Source of the DNA: Moringa oleifera
Taxonomy: Eukaryota > Streptophyta > Magnoliopsida > Brassicales > Moringaceae
Direction of reading: 5' to 3'
NCBI GenBank assembly: GCA_021397835.1
Contig: JAJFZO010000094.1
Coordinates: 6,796,001 to 6,860,000 of the forward strand
Length of the DNA: 64,000 bases
Numbering within the stretch: the first letter of the stretch is position 1; the number at the start of each line of letters is the position of its first letter. Position numbers and translations under genes: made by a program. Shown here piece by piece: positions 26,001-36,200 of this stretch. Below the pieces are notes generated by a model. It had not been told where the DNA came from. It ran no database searches and saw only the letters and a program-made list of their open reading frames with translations.

Positions 26001-29000
26001 TAAAGCCATTTCCCTAAAAGGGCCTTATTAAAAGAATATAAGGGTTTAACCCAAGACCCTCATTACATACCAGTTACCTCACAATCTCTCATCTAACAAA
26101 ATGGTGTCTGAACTCATAGCATAAGCTTCCCCATAAAAAAAAAGTCTTTGTAATTATTCTAACTTCCTTACTACTATTTTGGATTTCAATGACATGGCAA
26201 ACCAGAAGACTTAAGAGAGTGCTTTTCAGAATGGAAAGATATCTCCTCTTCCACCCCAATAGTCTCCTTTCAAATCTCTCTATAACTGGATTCCACAAAT
26301 CAGTCCTTACATTTGCCTCCAAAGGGGAGCCCTAAATATTATATTGGAAATATCCACAACTTACATCCCAATACTTTGGCAAGCCAATCTCCTTTCACTC
26401 CCTCCCCTAATGCAATAAGCTCACTCCTTTTCAAGTTAACTTTCAACCTAAAAACCGCCTCGAAGCATAAGGGAGCACTTCTTAAGTTAATCAAGTGCTC
26501 CCCTTTCGCCTCATAAAAAGTAATGGTGCCATTGGCAAATAAGAGATGAGCAATCTCCACCTCCGATCTCGAGCTACCTACTTTAAGTCCCCTCAAATGC
26601 CCATTTCGTAACGCCTTGTCAGGTATTCCACAAGAGCCTCCATCCCCATCAAAAACAATAGTGGTGACAGTGAGTCCCTTGCTGAAGCCCTCTAGTTGAT
26701 TTTAAAAAAACTAGTTGGACTTCCATTCACCAAACTAAAGAAAAACGGCATAAAAATACACCACTTGATCCATTTACATCACTTTTCAATGCAACCCACC
26801 TTTTCAACATATAAATAACAAAATCCCAAGCTACATGATTATACGCTTTTTTCATAACCAACTTATTACCCCTTTTTCTCCCTTTTTAATTTGTTGATCA
26901 ACAACTTCATTTGCAATCAATGACGCATCAAGAATTTTTCTTCCACCTACAAAAGCATTTTGATTCGGACTAGTTACTTTCTCAACTACTTTAAATCTCC
27001 ACGATAAGACTTTCGCTACTAGTTTGTAAATCCTCCCATAAGAATAATCGATCAATAGTATTTGATATTACTAGCCTTCATTTTCTTTCGAATCATCACC
27101 AAAAAAGTAGAATTCAACGAGCTCATAAACTTGCCACTATCATGAAACTCCTTAAATAACCTCATTATGTTTTCTTTAACGGTTTTCCAATTTGCCTTTA
27201 GGACAGACATGGTGAATCCATCCAAGCCCAACGTTTATCCTTGTTGCAAGCCTTGAGTGCTTTAATCACCTCCTCCTCCTCCTCCTCAAAATGGCCTCTT
27301 CAACATTTCCTGTAATTCATTCCCTATCTCATTGAATTCTAACCTGTCAAGTGACAACCTCCATTCCCATTAACTTCCAACTTGTCAAGTGATGATCTCC
27401 ATTCCCATTTCTCACTATATAGTTGTCACCATTCCATATCATAAGCATTCCTCCCGAGTTCCTTTTCGCTAGTAGTGTCATCCACTCCATTTCTCTTGCT
27501 CCCCACACACTCCTTAAACATCTATATCCTTGATCTTAGTTTCTTAGATACACACCACATCAACTACGCATATCTTCAAAGAATGCTTGATAACAACTCC
27601 TTTATCGAGATTATTCAAGGCCCTCACATTCCATGACACGATCTTATGCACCATGACCAAGCACTCCCCCCTTTCCCCTTTTTACTACCTTGCTCATCGC
27701 GTCTATACTCTTTTTCTCATAATTAATCAAAAATTTCAACTGCTTCAGTTCCCTTCCAGTGGCCCCATTTCCTCTCTTTCTTGTAGAGTTCTTGCTAGTT
27801 TTGGTTGTTTGCTCCTCTATCTTCTTTCAATTTTGCAAAACAATGCTTGTTCCTCAAATCTTGCAAAAGAAATCCCCAGGTCTTGTACACCCTCTTCATG
27901 TTTTCTAAAACTCCTTCTGAGATTAGTAATTTTCATTCTTACTTACTTTTTGTATATAGGTTAACACCCCCTTGGTGCTTTATAGTTAATATAATGTTAA
28001 GTTTGTTTCTCATAAAAAAATTTAGTAACTGCCACTCTTCCTTTAAAAGCTCTCCTGCCATTTCAACCATCACCATCATCCCTGTTTGACCTTCATTATC
28101 TACACCTAACACTTTCTGGCCTACAGGCAACCAATATTGATTATCTACAATTACCAAAGCACTTATCACTTCCATCTTCCTATCACTCCCACTCCCATCT
28201 CCCGCCACTAATCCTAAATTGGTATTCTCCAAAACTACAATCCTCTGCCAACACTCAAGAGCCCTGCTACATTCGCCTTCCTTGATAATCCCTTTATCCT
28301 TGTCACACTTGCATACCCCACCTCCATGCGCCCCCATTTCCTAATTGGCCACAGTCACTCCTTGTGCTTTTCCATAAATTGGACAAGTTATACCTAATTT
28401 AAAACAAGACTCACGCTTGTATCACCAGTCACCATCTTCAATCCTCCACTGTTCACACCTCTTTGTAATCGAAACCCCCTCTTCAACCATCTCTATTGTG
28501 GTTGGCATTGTTGGTCTTACTGGGGAAGGGCCACTCGCCTTAACATTATGATTGGGTTTGATACCCTTACGTCAATTCTTTTTGATTTGTGTTTACTCAA
28601 ATACAAGTTATTTGGGCTAATTTTACCTAAATTAGGCCACACTAGATCAATTTTTGACCTGACCTTCGTGCCATGTAAGGCTGACCTCGATTCTTTTATT
28701 GGGTCTAATCCACGTCCCTTTGTAACCCACCTAACCATCTTATTATTACCCCATTGCATTCCCTTTACAGGCCTACCCATAAGCCCACTGAGTCCAACCC
28801 ACCTCTATGCCATCACATTAGATCCTCCAAACCCACCTATATGCCATCACATTGGATCCTCCAAACCCATACTTGTAATCTTTTATCTTCCTCGCTCAAA
28901 AACTCGAGCCAAATCCGTTTCTCTGTAACACAACTCGATTGACTTCCACCCTTTCATGAATATTATCCTCCAACTTCTTTTTATAATCCCATTACTATCT

Positions 29001-31005
29001 TTCCCCTTGGATCCACACACCCTTCCAATGTGATACAAAAACAACTGCTTGCATTTAAGGCAATAGATCTCACTTTCAACCTCCTTTTGGATCTCTTCCT
29101 CTTCTCCTCTTCCACTGTTAATCTCCACCTCCTTTGAATCCTTTTCTTCATTTTGATCACATGCCCATCCTATCACTTTCGCCAACTTGATACTGCCTCC
29201 ACCATTTCGTTCATCCGAAATTATCAATGCCTTAGATTGGCATCCTTGAAACTTCGATAGCTTCAAGAAACACCCTAAATGGTTTCCTTTGACTGACAAG
29301 AGAAAACTCTATCTGTCAACTTTCCATTTCCTCTCATTAGAGATTGCTTTTGTCGAAGCCATTAATACAATAAAGCTTTCCCAGCCACTCTATCTCCTCT
29401 AGCTCAGAAAGATGAACAACCTCCACCCGCTACTACATTCCATCACTCGCTAACCCCTCTCGATCTTACCTTCCATCGCTACTTCAACCTCCTTCCTCTC
29501 AATTTTCACCCTACTCGCCCATGGCAGGGCATCGACCCACCCACTCGCCCTCTCAATCACTCTTCCGCTCTCCTCTCACGGTTTTAAAATCACTGTGATT
29601 GATTGTACATTAGAAATTCTTAGAAATTCTAACAGTTAAGAGAGATTCCAAACTTACCTCTCGATGGTCAAACCATAAAGGTATTCTTCTTAAAAAAGGA
29701 GATACTTTTCTACTTTGGTAGTAAGAGAGAAGTCCGGAAGGGGATGGAGGCAAGAGTGGCAGAGTCAAAAAGCTTCAGATCAAGGATTATTTCATGATAT
29801 GTCATGAATCTATTGAATGGCAACATGAGAGAAAATTTATTCTGGAAAACTTAATAGGTATTTAGTAACCACAACTTCCATGTTCTAATATGTGAGATTT
29901 GTAAAATTCTTCTTGGTCTCTATCTCTTCTCTTCCCATCTCCGCCCTCCTTTCCCACAAGCACTAACAAATCATGTGGTAGCCACAATCCATGAGCATCA
30001 TGGCCAGGCTGCTTCATCACCCTGGCCAGACAACAGTAGTGTGGCTGCAGCCCATGTTGCATGATGGCCCTCCTCGACACTAACAGTGATTGTGGCCCAT
30101 CCTACCTTGTCTTGTGTCCCTAGCCCAATAGCACTCCCTTGGCAATAGCCAACATTACATCGAGGCCCCAGCATGACTCACACGGTGAGACCATGACCAC
30201 AGGGTGACCAGAAAACGTGTGTCTCAATTATCTTTTTTTTCTCTCTTCATTTCTCAATAATAATGGATTTGGGCTTTTTTGTTGACCTAAAAAAAGGATA
30301 AAGAAAAAATGGGAGTTTCTAACGAAAGACAAAACAAAACAAAAGAAGCAAACAGTGTAATTTAGAGGTTTTATATTCCTTCATTTCTAGGATCCTTTCA
30401 TTTCAAAACTCAAATTACAAATTCTCCAAATGCATTCTTAGTTATGGCTTATCCAGGCCTAAAGCATGCCATATAAGATATTGTAAAGTCTCTTTTTATG
30501 AAAGAAATGTGAGGTTGGAGCATTTTGAATCCAAATATCCGAGAAGCATAAAACTATTGATAAATGTAATACCTTCCTAAACAGTTCCTTCATGCCTCCA
30601 CCTGCTGAGCTAGGATAGTATATCATTATACTATGATCATCCCCTTCACAAGCAAGATAAAATTCAATTATCATATACGCACACAAGAAACACAAAATCT
30701 ACAACTTAATGGAAATTATTTTCTGCACAAGCACAATTACAAGGAACAGACAACATAAAGAGGACACTTCCCATGTACAAGGGATGGATATAAAAGCAAA
30801 AAATTATTATGGAACTTAATTCAAAGAGAAAAGGAATGAAAAAAAACAGACAAGCTAATCTTCTGTCATTGATGCAGTTTTTTTTTTTTTTAACATGCCA
30901 AATAAAAAAAAAAGAAAAACATTGGTGCAACTATACATCCATTTTTTTAAGAAAAATTATTCACCAAGGGCTCCAATATTGTGCCGCCAAGTGCAACAGC
31001 ATAGA

Positions 31006-31046
<41 letters not shown>

Positions 31047-32816
31047 TATAAGTTTCTCTTCTTCTAACAAATACCCATTGAAGCGAAAATTCAAGTTGTT
31101 AAACCATCTACCTTTCTAAGCCAAAAAAGAACCCTTTATGCCAATTTCACTTTCTCCCACTCCAGACTATCTGAAAGATGATCAATGGCATCAAACTGAT
31201 TGCTTTATTGGCCTCCTTCACCATTATGAGATGCATTGTCTCAAGCACTTATCAACCAATTTTCAAATAAGAAAATTTTGTAGTCATATTTATGCGTCTT
31301 TTCTAAATGAATAACTACCAAAAAACTTATTACCCTTCGTATCAAACAGTAAACACGCGTTTCGCATTCTTAACTTTAGGAACAAGAATGGTGGCATGGA
31401 TGAAACATGATAATAATTTCCATAAGTTGCAAGACAGATAATGCACCTTATATGCTATAACAGATTCCAGGTTCATGTAAGAGCAGTTAAAAACAAAAAA
31501 CAAAAAATATATATATATATGAAACTTAATTCAAAGAATATCTACGAGAAGAAGAATTGATGCAACAAGCTCACCATCAACAGGCTTTTCCACAAATGGC
31601 TTCCAGAAACGTTGTCCATGAACCTCAACAAAATCTTCTTCCTCAATAAAATAGTCCAGCTCTTGAAAAGCAACTTCTCTATTTACAAGGGCATATCTAG
31701 GAACAGGGATTCCATACATCTCAAGGCGCTTTGGATCCGAAAAGGTAATGCATTAGCTTTTATCTTCCAATAGCAATCACCATAAGCACAAACAAATTTA
31801 AAAAAAAAAAATAATTGACATAATATAATTTAATTGTTATATCACATTCATGTGGAGAGGGCTGAAACCTGAAAAGACAAATATCATCAGGTTGTTCATC
31901 CCAAAGAGAACAAAGCATGCTTTGATGAATTAAGGGTGAGCAATTCAAGTTCTCCTAAGTCTATCCTCCCCTCAAAACTCACCAACCCACCACCCCCACG
32001 ACATGAGAGTGACATGTTACAGTACACAAACAAGGACACTAAAAGAAAAAGGAAAATACGACACATGCAAACCAATATGAAGACATTTACCCTGCATTCC
32101 AAGAACTTTATAGCACCAACATAGTATGCCTGATCAAATGGCCCCAGCACATGGGCAGCAAAGAAGAAATCAAACAAGTACAAAGCTTTAAGCATTTAAA
32201 ATTTTTCTGAGTCATGATGAGCAATAAAAAAGATTCAAAGCAAAGAAAAACCATGAAAATATCATTAAAAAGGGGCAAAAATTTGCATTTGACAAGCTTC
32301 AAAAAGATGAAAAATCTAACAAATGGTCATGAACCTCAACAAAGAGATGGAAGTTTGGACCGCCTACCTCATATACCTTCCTTCGATCATGAAGAAGGTG
32401 TTGCAGCTCCAGCTCATTTACCAAGAAAGGCCTGAATTGTAGAACATGAATACTTTAGGGAATTACTGACTTCTTGATATACACAAATGAGAAATGAACA
32501 GCCAACCAAAACTTCGTTTAAGAAGGATGACAAGAAGTATTGCCACTAACTAAGAAAAAATATCAAACATGAAAAGAAATTAGAGATTTGTAATAAACTC
32601 ATGCACATACATATACATACAGCATAGAAAAAGAAATTTACAATAGCAATGCCACTTGGGCAGATTGGAAGTATTGAACCAGGAAATGTTCCCAGTGGAA
32701 ACACTCAGGCAATCAGAATGATTATAACAGGAAAGATTCTCAGTAACAAATTGCAGAAGTTACATCATACTTCACTGCTATAGTTCGATGCAAAACATAC
32801 ATATATACGTACATAT

Positions 32817-32858
<42 letters not shown>

Positions 32859-32867
32859 GTATAGAGA

Positions 32868-32908
<41 letters not shown>

Positions 32909-35750
32909 ACAATCAGACAGATATAGACAACTGCACCACAAGTACTTTCTTTTTTAAAATTATCAGAACTATACAAGTATAATTGGACAGATAAACCCGT
33001 GGTTATTCCCAGTCACGACAATATTCTCAACCAAGTCAACAACCCCATCAAAAACAGGCACTTATCTCCAAGGTTTTACCAGTAAATAAGAACAAACTTA
33101 AAAGAAAAGAACAAAACCATCTCTTCAGGAATATTCGAGGGCAAAATTGGATTCATAGACAGAATATATATACATATACATATTCGTTTCCGGATTAACT
33201 ACTCGTTTACTAATATCATCTTCTTAAATATCAGTTGAGATTTTCATAGATAAGAGGATCTCTTATTTTGTATATACCTCTTTGTGCATAGATATGCATA
33301 ATAAATTAAATAAGCCTATCCCCATCATTATGCATACACTAGTCAAGTCCCATGTTCCAGCAACTGGACCAGAGAAACAAGCTATAACATACTCCAGCTA
33401 ACCATGTAATCACAATCATTAGTTTATCCGTCAGTACCCCAAATCTACAAATTTAGATAATATATTCAAAAGAATTTCCTTCTTGTAATCCAATAATGGA
33501 TTCGAATGTAATTTCTAAAAGATGGTGGAGGGATGATGACAATAATTTTTTTCTTTTTTAGCAAAGATGTGTATACTAACAACAATGTATGCCATGACGG
33601 TGATGGGAATTTAGTGTTAATGACACTCCAGCACTATTGATACTGCAGCATTGACATAGATAATAGAGGCAATGGCATTTGTAAGTGCTGTGGCAGTGAG
33701 ATAAACTTTAGATTGGTCAAAATTGGTGCACAGTTACTGTAACGATTGCGGCATGTAGGGCTCACCGAATCTCATGCAACTGGAAGCTTAACAAAGTCAT
33801 CATATCACATAATAGTCATGAGATCCTAACCATAAGTCCAGGTCCAAATCCCCAGTAATTAAAAAGCCAAATGTATCCTTAACCCTATAGTAAGAATGTG
33901 TTGACTTTATTACTCTGAAGTAAAAGCATCTTAATGTGGCAAATGATACCCCTTTGATACTACATAAAAAGCAGCTAGAGAAGCAGTACATGCTAAAGAC
34001 ATCTCCTTATGCATTTTCCTTTTCTTTTTGTCAGAAAAAAGTAAGAATAAATACACGACCTGCTAGATTCGAACCAGCGACCTAATCCTTAACCATTTTC
34101 CTTTCAATTATCTTCGATCAATTACCTTAACGGAGTAATTTGGAAAAATTTCTTGTTACCGGTTTTGTCCAATAAAGTTATAATGAGATGACATCTTTGA
34201 TATTGATTAATATTAAAGTTAGTCCTTTAAGTTCTTAGTGTTCATATTTGAAATTTACGGTTGACATACTTGCAAAGAAAAGTTCATTCACTATTTTGCA
34301 CGCCACGCAGACACTCATATCACTTATTAGATGGATGTATCACTCATAAATATAAAGTAAAACTCACTTTCTTAGTCCAGCATATGCCTCAGCCTTTTCA
34401 AGAGGATACCCAGAGGAATAGAATGCAATCAAGCAATCACAGATCGGCCAGCTGAAATAAGTGAATACTGAGATTAAATTGCCATACCAAGACACCTCAA
34501 CATAAATAAATAGGCGAGACAAACAAAATATGTATCACCAATTTAATGACCCATTAAATTGTCAGCCATAAGTCTCCCAAGTCAACATGTTTACTCATTT
34601 AAACTTCTTCCAATAGCAGATTATGACTCGCTAATATGCTAATTTTGGATCCATCAAATGCACAAACATCTAAATATCTTTTTCCTATTCATATTACATA
34701 ATGAACTTCTCGTAAATAGTCCACCCCCACTGAACTCTTTTACAAATGAAAATAATAGTTAAACTATAGAATACAAAGAAGAGAAAATAAATAGAAGGAA
34801 AAAAAATGGGATAATTCATTTCCTGCTGCAACTCAAAGAGAAAGTGTTTTAACTCCATCACTGAGTAGGAACATGATTTGCATACATTTAGTTAGTATGT
34901 GGACGAAAATCTTAATACATTGGATTTTGATGATTACTCAATAACCACATAAATGCTGAGGAAGCAACTACTTCCACATAAGACTCCCAAAAAAAAAAAA
35001 AAAAAAATCGGAAGCCGGAAAAAGGAACATGCAAAAGCAACATGGGACAAGGCCACGAAGCATCAGAAATGCTATATTTGAGCTAATAATATGGAAATGT
35101 ACCTCTTTATTGGATCTTCAAGGATAACTTTATCCCCAAAATGTATGATCTACAAAGATAAAGGAACAAGATTAGAACATATCCATAAGAAGGCACAAAA
35201 CACCAGAACTGATCCAGACTCCTAGCATATTCAGCTCACTACAACGTAATTCGAAGGAGAAGGCATTACATACATACTCATACAAAGACAACATCCACAG
35301 ATGCTACACCCTTAACAAGCAGCATATATAACATGTAGAACTTTTCAAATTTCTGTTAGTCTTGCTAATGACATGCATAGTACATCAAATTCAGCCTGCA
35401 AAAGTTACAAAGAATAGTCTGAACTAAAAGAATCATAATTTATCTACCTCAAATTCACCAAATGCTTGTAGTCTCTCCAATATTTGTCCCATTGGAGCTG
35501 AGAACGCCTAGATATTAACATAAAAAATTTGTGAGTTTAAACTACACATAATAAAAACGACATTGCTAATTGCATTATTAGAGTTTAATTATCCCTCTGT
35601 TTTTTATCCTCTCATCATAATGCGAATTGAGCACAAAGGAAATAGAACCTCGGGGCCGCATTTCACCTTCTTTTCCATAACGCAGACTCCAATCGTAATC
35701 TTTTTACCAACACTTCCTTGTTCCACCTCCATCTCCACACTTTCTCTCAT
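3607..35750 (-). CDS. VIH: VIP1/PPIP5K-type inositol pyrophosphate kinase-phosphatase (30 coding exons)
   Basis: A bifunctional enzyme of inositol pyrophosphate metabolism. In plants, VIH1/VIH2 make InsP8 from InsP7, the signal read by SPX domains in phosphate homeostasis and linked to jasmonate responses. Exons, 5' to 3': 35667-35732, 35448-35507, 35103-35149, 34368-34451, 32368-32431, 31575-31728, 30573-30643, 24639-24743, 23652-23744, 23205-23279, 22336-22421, 16034-16240, 15852-15951, 15674-15744, 14668-14749, 13814-13972, 13630-13672, 12488-12570, 12274-12336, 12123-12197, 10975-11100, 9642-9883, 9404-9448, 7958-8024, 6922-6993, 5886-6127, 5746-5803, 4457-4624, 3981-4055, 3607-3870. The total is 3147 nt (1048 aa plus stop), matching my memory of about 1050 aa for the Arabidopsis proteins, and every junction phase agrees. 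Two in-frame Met codons exist (35750 and 35732), with an in-frame stop just upstream; exon 1 is given from 35732. The frame is intact, and the gene is swollen by insertions in its introns. Confidence 0.95.
5237..5403. repeat. 83-bp tandem duplication in a VIH intron
   Basis: Two adjacent copies of about 83 bp (5237-5319 and 5320-5403), both starting TATCCATACAATAAAAGAT, differ by a few substitutions and one inserted C. It lies in the intron between exons 5746-5803 and 4457-4624. Confidence 0.9.
7143..7765. mobile_element. MITE-like non-autonomous DNA element (candidate)
   Basis: About 620 bases of very AT-rich DNA are bounded by GGATAGGATTGG-type sequence on the left (near 7163) and its complement, ATCCTATCCCAATTC, on the right (near 7722). 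GTTTAGTAC on the left and AACAAACATGG on the right could be the outer parts of imperfect terminal inverted repeats. There is no coding capacity. It sits in the intron between exons 7958-8024 and 6922-6993. I could not identify a clean target-site duplication, so the superfamily is open. Confidence 0.45.
8920..9140 (+). mobile_element. Possible tRNA-derived SINE (decayed)
   Basis: A box A-like stretch (CTAGCTCCAGTGGCTAC, near 8930) is followed about 35 bases later by a box B-like stretch (CTGAGTTCATATGCC), the spacing expected of a Pol III promoter in a plant SINE. Both boxes are degenerate, and I could not find flanking duplications. It lies in the intron between exons 9404-9448 and 7958-8024. 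Confidence 0.3.
10583..10617. repeat. (AT)n microsatellite
   Basis: A pure AT dinucleotide run of about 17 units in a VIH intron. Confidence 0.95.
12758..12863. repeat. 53-bp tandem duplication in a VIH intron
   Basis: Two adjacent copies (from 12758 and 12811) begin AAATGAGGCTCTGAGTCAGG and continue through TAAAGTATGC, with a few mismatches. Confidence 0.9.
16690..16960 (-). pseudogene. LINE 1 zf-RVT zinc finger remnant
   Basis: Reads [20 protein letters not shown] on the minus strand, the C-x2-C...H-x4-C finger typical of the C-terminus of plant L1 ORF2. Confidence 0.75.
17732..18950 (-). pseudogene. LINE 1 reverse transcriptase remnant
   Basis: Plant L1 reverse transcriptase motifs are in order on the minus strand: [24 protein letters not shown], a [16 protein letters not shown] block, [29 protein letters not shown] (about 18150-18190) and [11 protein letters not shown]. 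The catalytic F-A-D-D box reads F-A-N-D. Several frame changes and stops break the frame, so no active enzyme can be made. Confidence 0.85.
23030..23170 (-). mobile_element. LINE tail-only insertion with 18-bp target-site duplication
   Basis: The 18-mer CACAATGGTGAAATGATA occurs exactly at 23030-23047 and 23153-23170. The 105 bp between starts with an (AT)n tract and contains GCACTAAAAAGGTGC, close to the GGCACC...GGTGCC 3' motif of the two long LINEs read from the same side. It is best read as a severely 5'-truncated LINE copy on the minus strand, or a SINE using the same tail. It lies in the intron between exons 23205-23279 and 22336-22421. Confidence 0.75.
23048..23078. repeat. (AT)n microsatellite inside a LINE tail insertion
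   Basis: About 15 AT units at the 3' side of the inserted LINE tail, immediately after the left copy of the target-site duplication. This is consistent with growth from a simple tail. Confidence 0.9.
26089..27290 (-). pseudogene. LINE 2 reverse transcriptase remnant
   Basis: Minus-strand fragments [34 protein letters not shown] and [11 protein letters not shown] match plant L1 reverse transcriptase in order. The frame is broken many times and the catalytic box is F-A-N-G instead of F-A-D-D. Confidence 0.8.
27923..28028 (+). mobile_element. Nested LINE tail insertion inside LINE 2
   Basis: TTAGTAA occurs at 27923-27929 and 28022-28028. The 92 bp between is absent from the matching part of LINE 1 (about 20.43 kb). 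It reads GTTAACACCCCCTTGGTGC followed by GTTTGTTTCTCATAAAAAAA, the family's 3' end in the opposite orientation to its host. This is a strongly 5'-truncated copy inserted into LINE 2. Confidence 0.7.
29586..30572. other. Intron DNA with a G+C-richer block
   Basis: The intron between exons 30573-30643 and 24639-24743, outside LINE 2. About 29870-30220 is richer in G+C than its surroundings (repeated CCATGAGCATCATGGCC-like and GTGGCC segments), as expected of an older inserted repeat. No coding family is recognised. Confidence 0.4.
31013..31040. repeat. (AT)n microsatellite
   Basis: An A-run leading into about 14 AT units in the VIH intron upstream of exon 30573-30643. Confidence 0.9.
32818..32905. 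repeat. Compound (CA)n-(AT)n-(GA)n microsatellite
   Basis: About 16 CA units (32818-32850), a short ATATATATGTAT spacer, then about 20 GA units (32864-32905) with one interruption, in the intron between exons 34368-34451 and 32368-32431. Confidence 0.95.
34012..34104 (-). mobile_element. Truncated tRNA-derived SINE with 11-bp target-site duplication
   Basis: CATTTTCCTTT is repeated exactly at 34012-34022 and 34094-34104. On the minus strand, the 71 bp between reads like the 3' half of a tRNA: a canonical variable loop AGGTC, then a T arm with a five-pair stem GCTGG/CTAGC around TTCGAAT (box B at 34065-34075). A tail follows, TTTATTCTTACTTTTTTCTG and ACAAAAAG, that resembles the ends of the nearby LINEs. 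The 5' half and box A are missing, so this is a 5'-truncated SINE, not a tRNA gene. Confidence 0.65.
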
Positions 35751-36200
35751 TCTACAATTCTTTTATCTCTTTTTTTTTTCCCCTTCTGAACGTATATATA
35801 ACGTTTCTTTCTCTAAAACCGCAGACTCAAACTCCAAATCTAGAAACCTCCACGGCTAAAATCCAATCCAAAGCAACAAAAAACCAGCAAAAGCAATGAG
35901 TTACCAATCACCGTCACGGCAAAACCAAGCGCAGTTCTCTGCAACGCATGTGCAACGCAACCGTAAAACACACACTGACACACGTACCTTATAAAGGCAT
36001 AAGTAAGATCTAGAATCTGGACGAAGCAAAAACAAACAAGCAAAAACGAATACCAGAGAAGCAAAGCCACGAGGATAAAGCAACAGAGCTTTTTCGAAGC
36101 AGTGAGTCACGAGAAAGAGGAGAGAGAGAGAGAGACAGAAAGAAGAAAAAAGAAAATAAAAGCCGCTTCAACTGCTCGGTGGAAATTGAAAAGGTTTTAT
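35751..36200 (-). promoter_or_regulatory. VIH: VIH 5' leader and promoter region
   Basis: Upstream of the VIH start the minus strand is strongly pyrimidine-rich (a GA-rich run at 36115-36165 on the plus strand), typical of plant leaders. GTACGTGTG (near 35980) and GTATTCG (near 36050) could be donors of a 5' UTR intron, as this long non-coding leader would allow. I could not fix the transcription start. Confidence 0.35.

Larger units (their letters stand above)
24958..29585 (-). mobile_element. L1-type LINE 2, decayed and internally deleted
   Basis: A second LINE of the same family, same orientation, in the VIH intron between exons 30573-30643 and 24639-24743. It holds an ORF1-like region with [20 protein letters not shown] (about 29.2 kb), an endonuclease start [10 protein letters not shown] and an ETKIK motif preceded by a stop (about 27.55-27.64 kb), reverse transcriptase (about 26.3-27.3 kb, box F-A-N-G), zf-RVT with [16 protein letters not shown] (about 25.35 kb) and the 3' motif GGCACCTTTGGTGCC (about 25.0 kb). 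Endonuclease start to RT start is about 0.35 kb here against about 1.2 kb in LINE 1, so most of the endonuclease is deleted. The outer limits are approximate, and I saw no flanking duplication. Short internal tandem duplications occur near 27341 (38-bp period) and 28801 (34-bp period). Confidence 0.85.
22336..31728 (-). other. VIH: ATP-grasp kinase domain exons of VIH
   Basis: The six exons in this span (with part of the next one downstream) encode the RimK/ATP-grasp kinase half. Exon 31575-31728 gives residues about 108-158, including [11 protein letters not shown] with a candidate ATP-contacting lysine. Exon 30573-30643 adds the [16 protein letters not shown] stretch. Exon 22336-22421 (from residue 274) carries [12 protein letters not shown], the metal-binding signature conserved in VIP1 proteins. 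No key residue is missing, so kinase activity is expected. Exons 30573-30643 and 24639-24743 are separated by an intron of 5.8 kb holding a LINE. Confidence 0.85.

Noticed and set aside
32788..32982. Frames translating to HTHTHT and ERERER peptides
   Set aside because: They are translations of the (CA)n/(GA)n microsatellite.
34061..34094. Possible tRNA gene
   Set aside because: Only the variable loop and T arm are present; the D arm, anticodon arm and 5' acceptor strand are missing, and exact target-site duplications flank it, so it is a truncated SINE.
35840..36110. Minus-strand hydrophobic frames of 69-76 codons upstream of VIH
   Set aside because: They lie in the pyrimidine-rich leader, whose translation is rich in Leu, Phe and Ser by composition; no family match.
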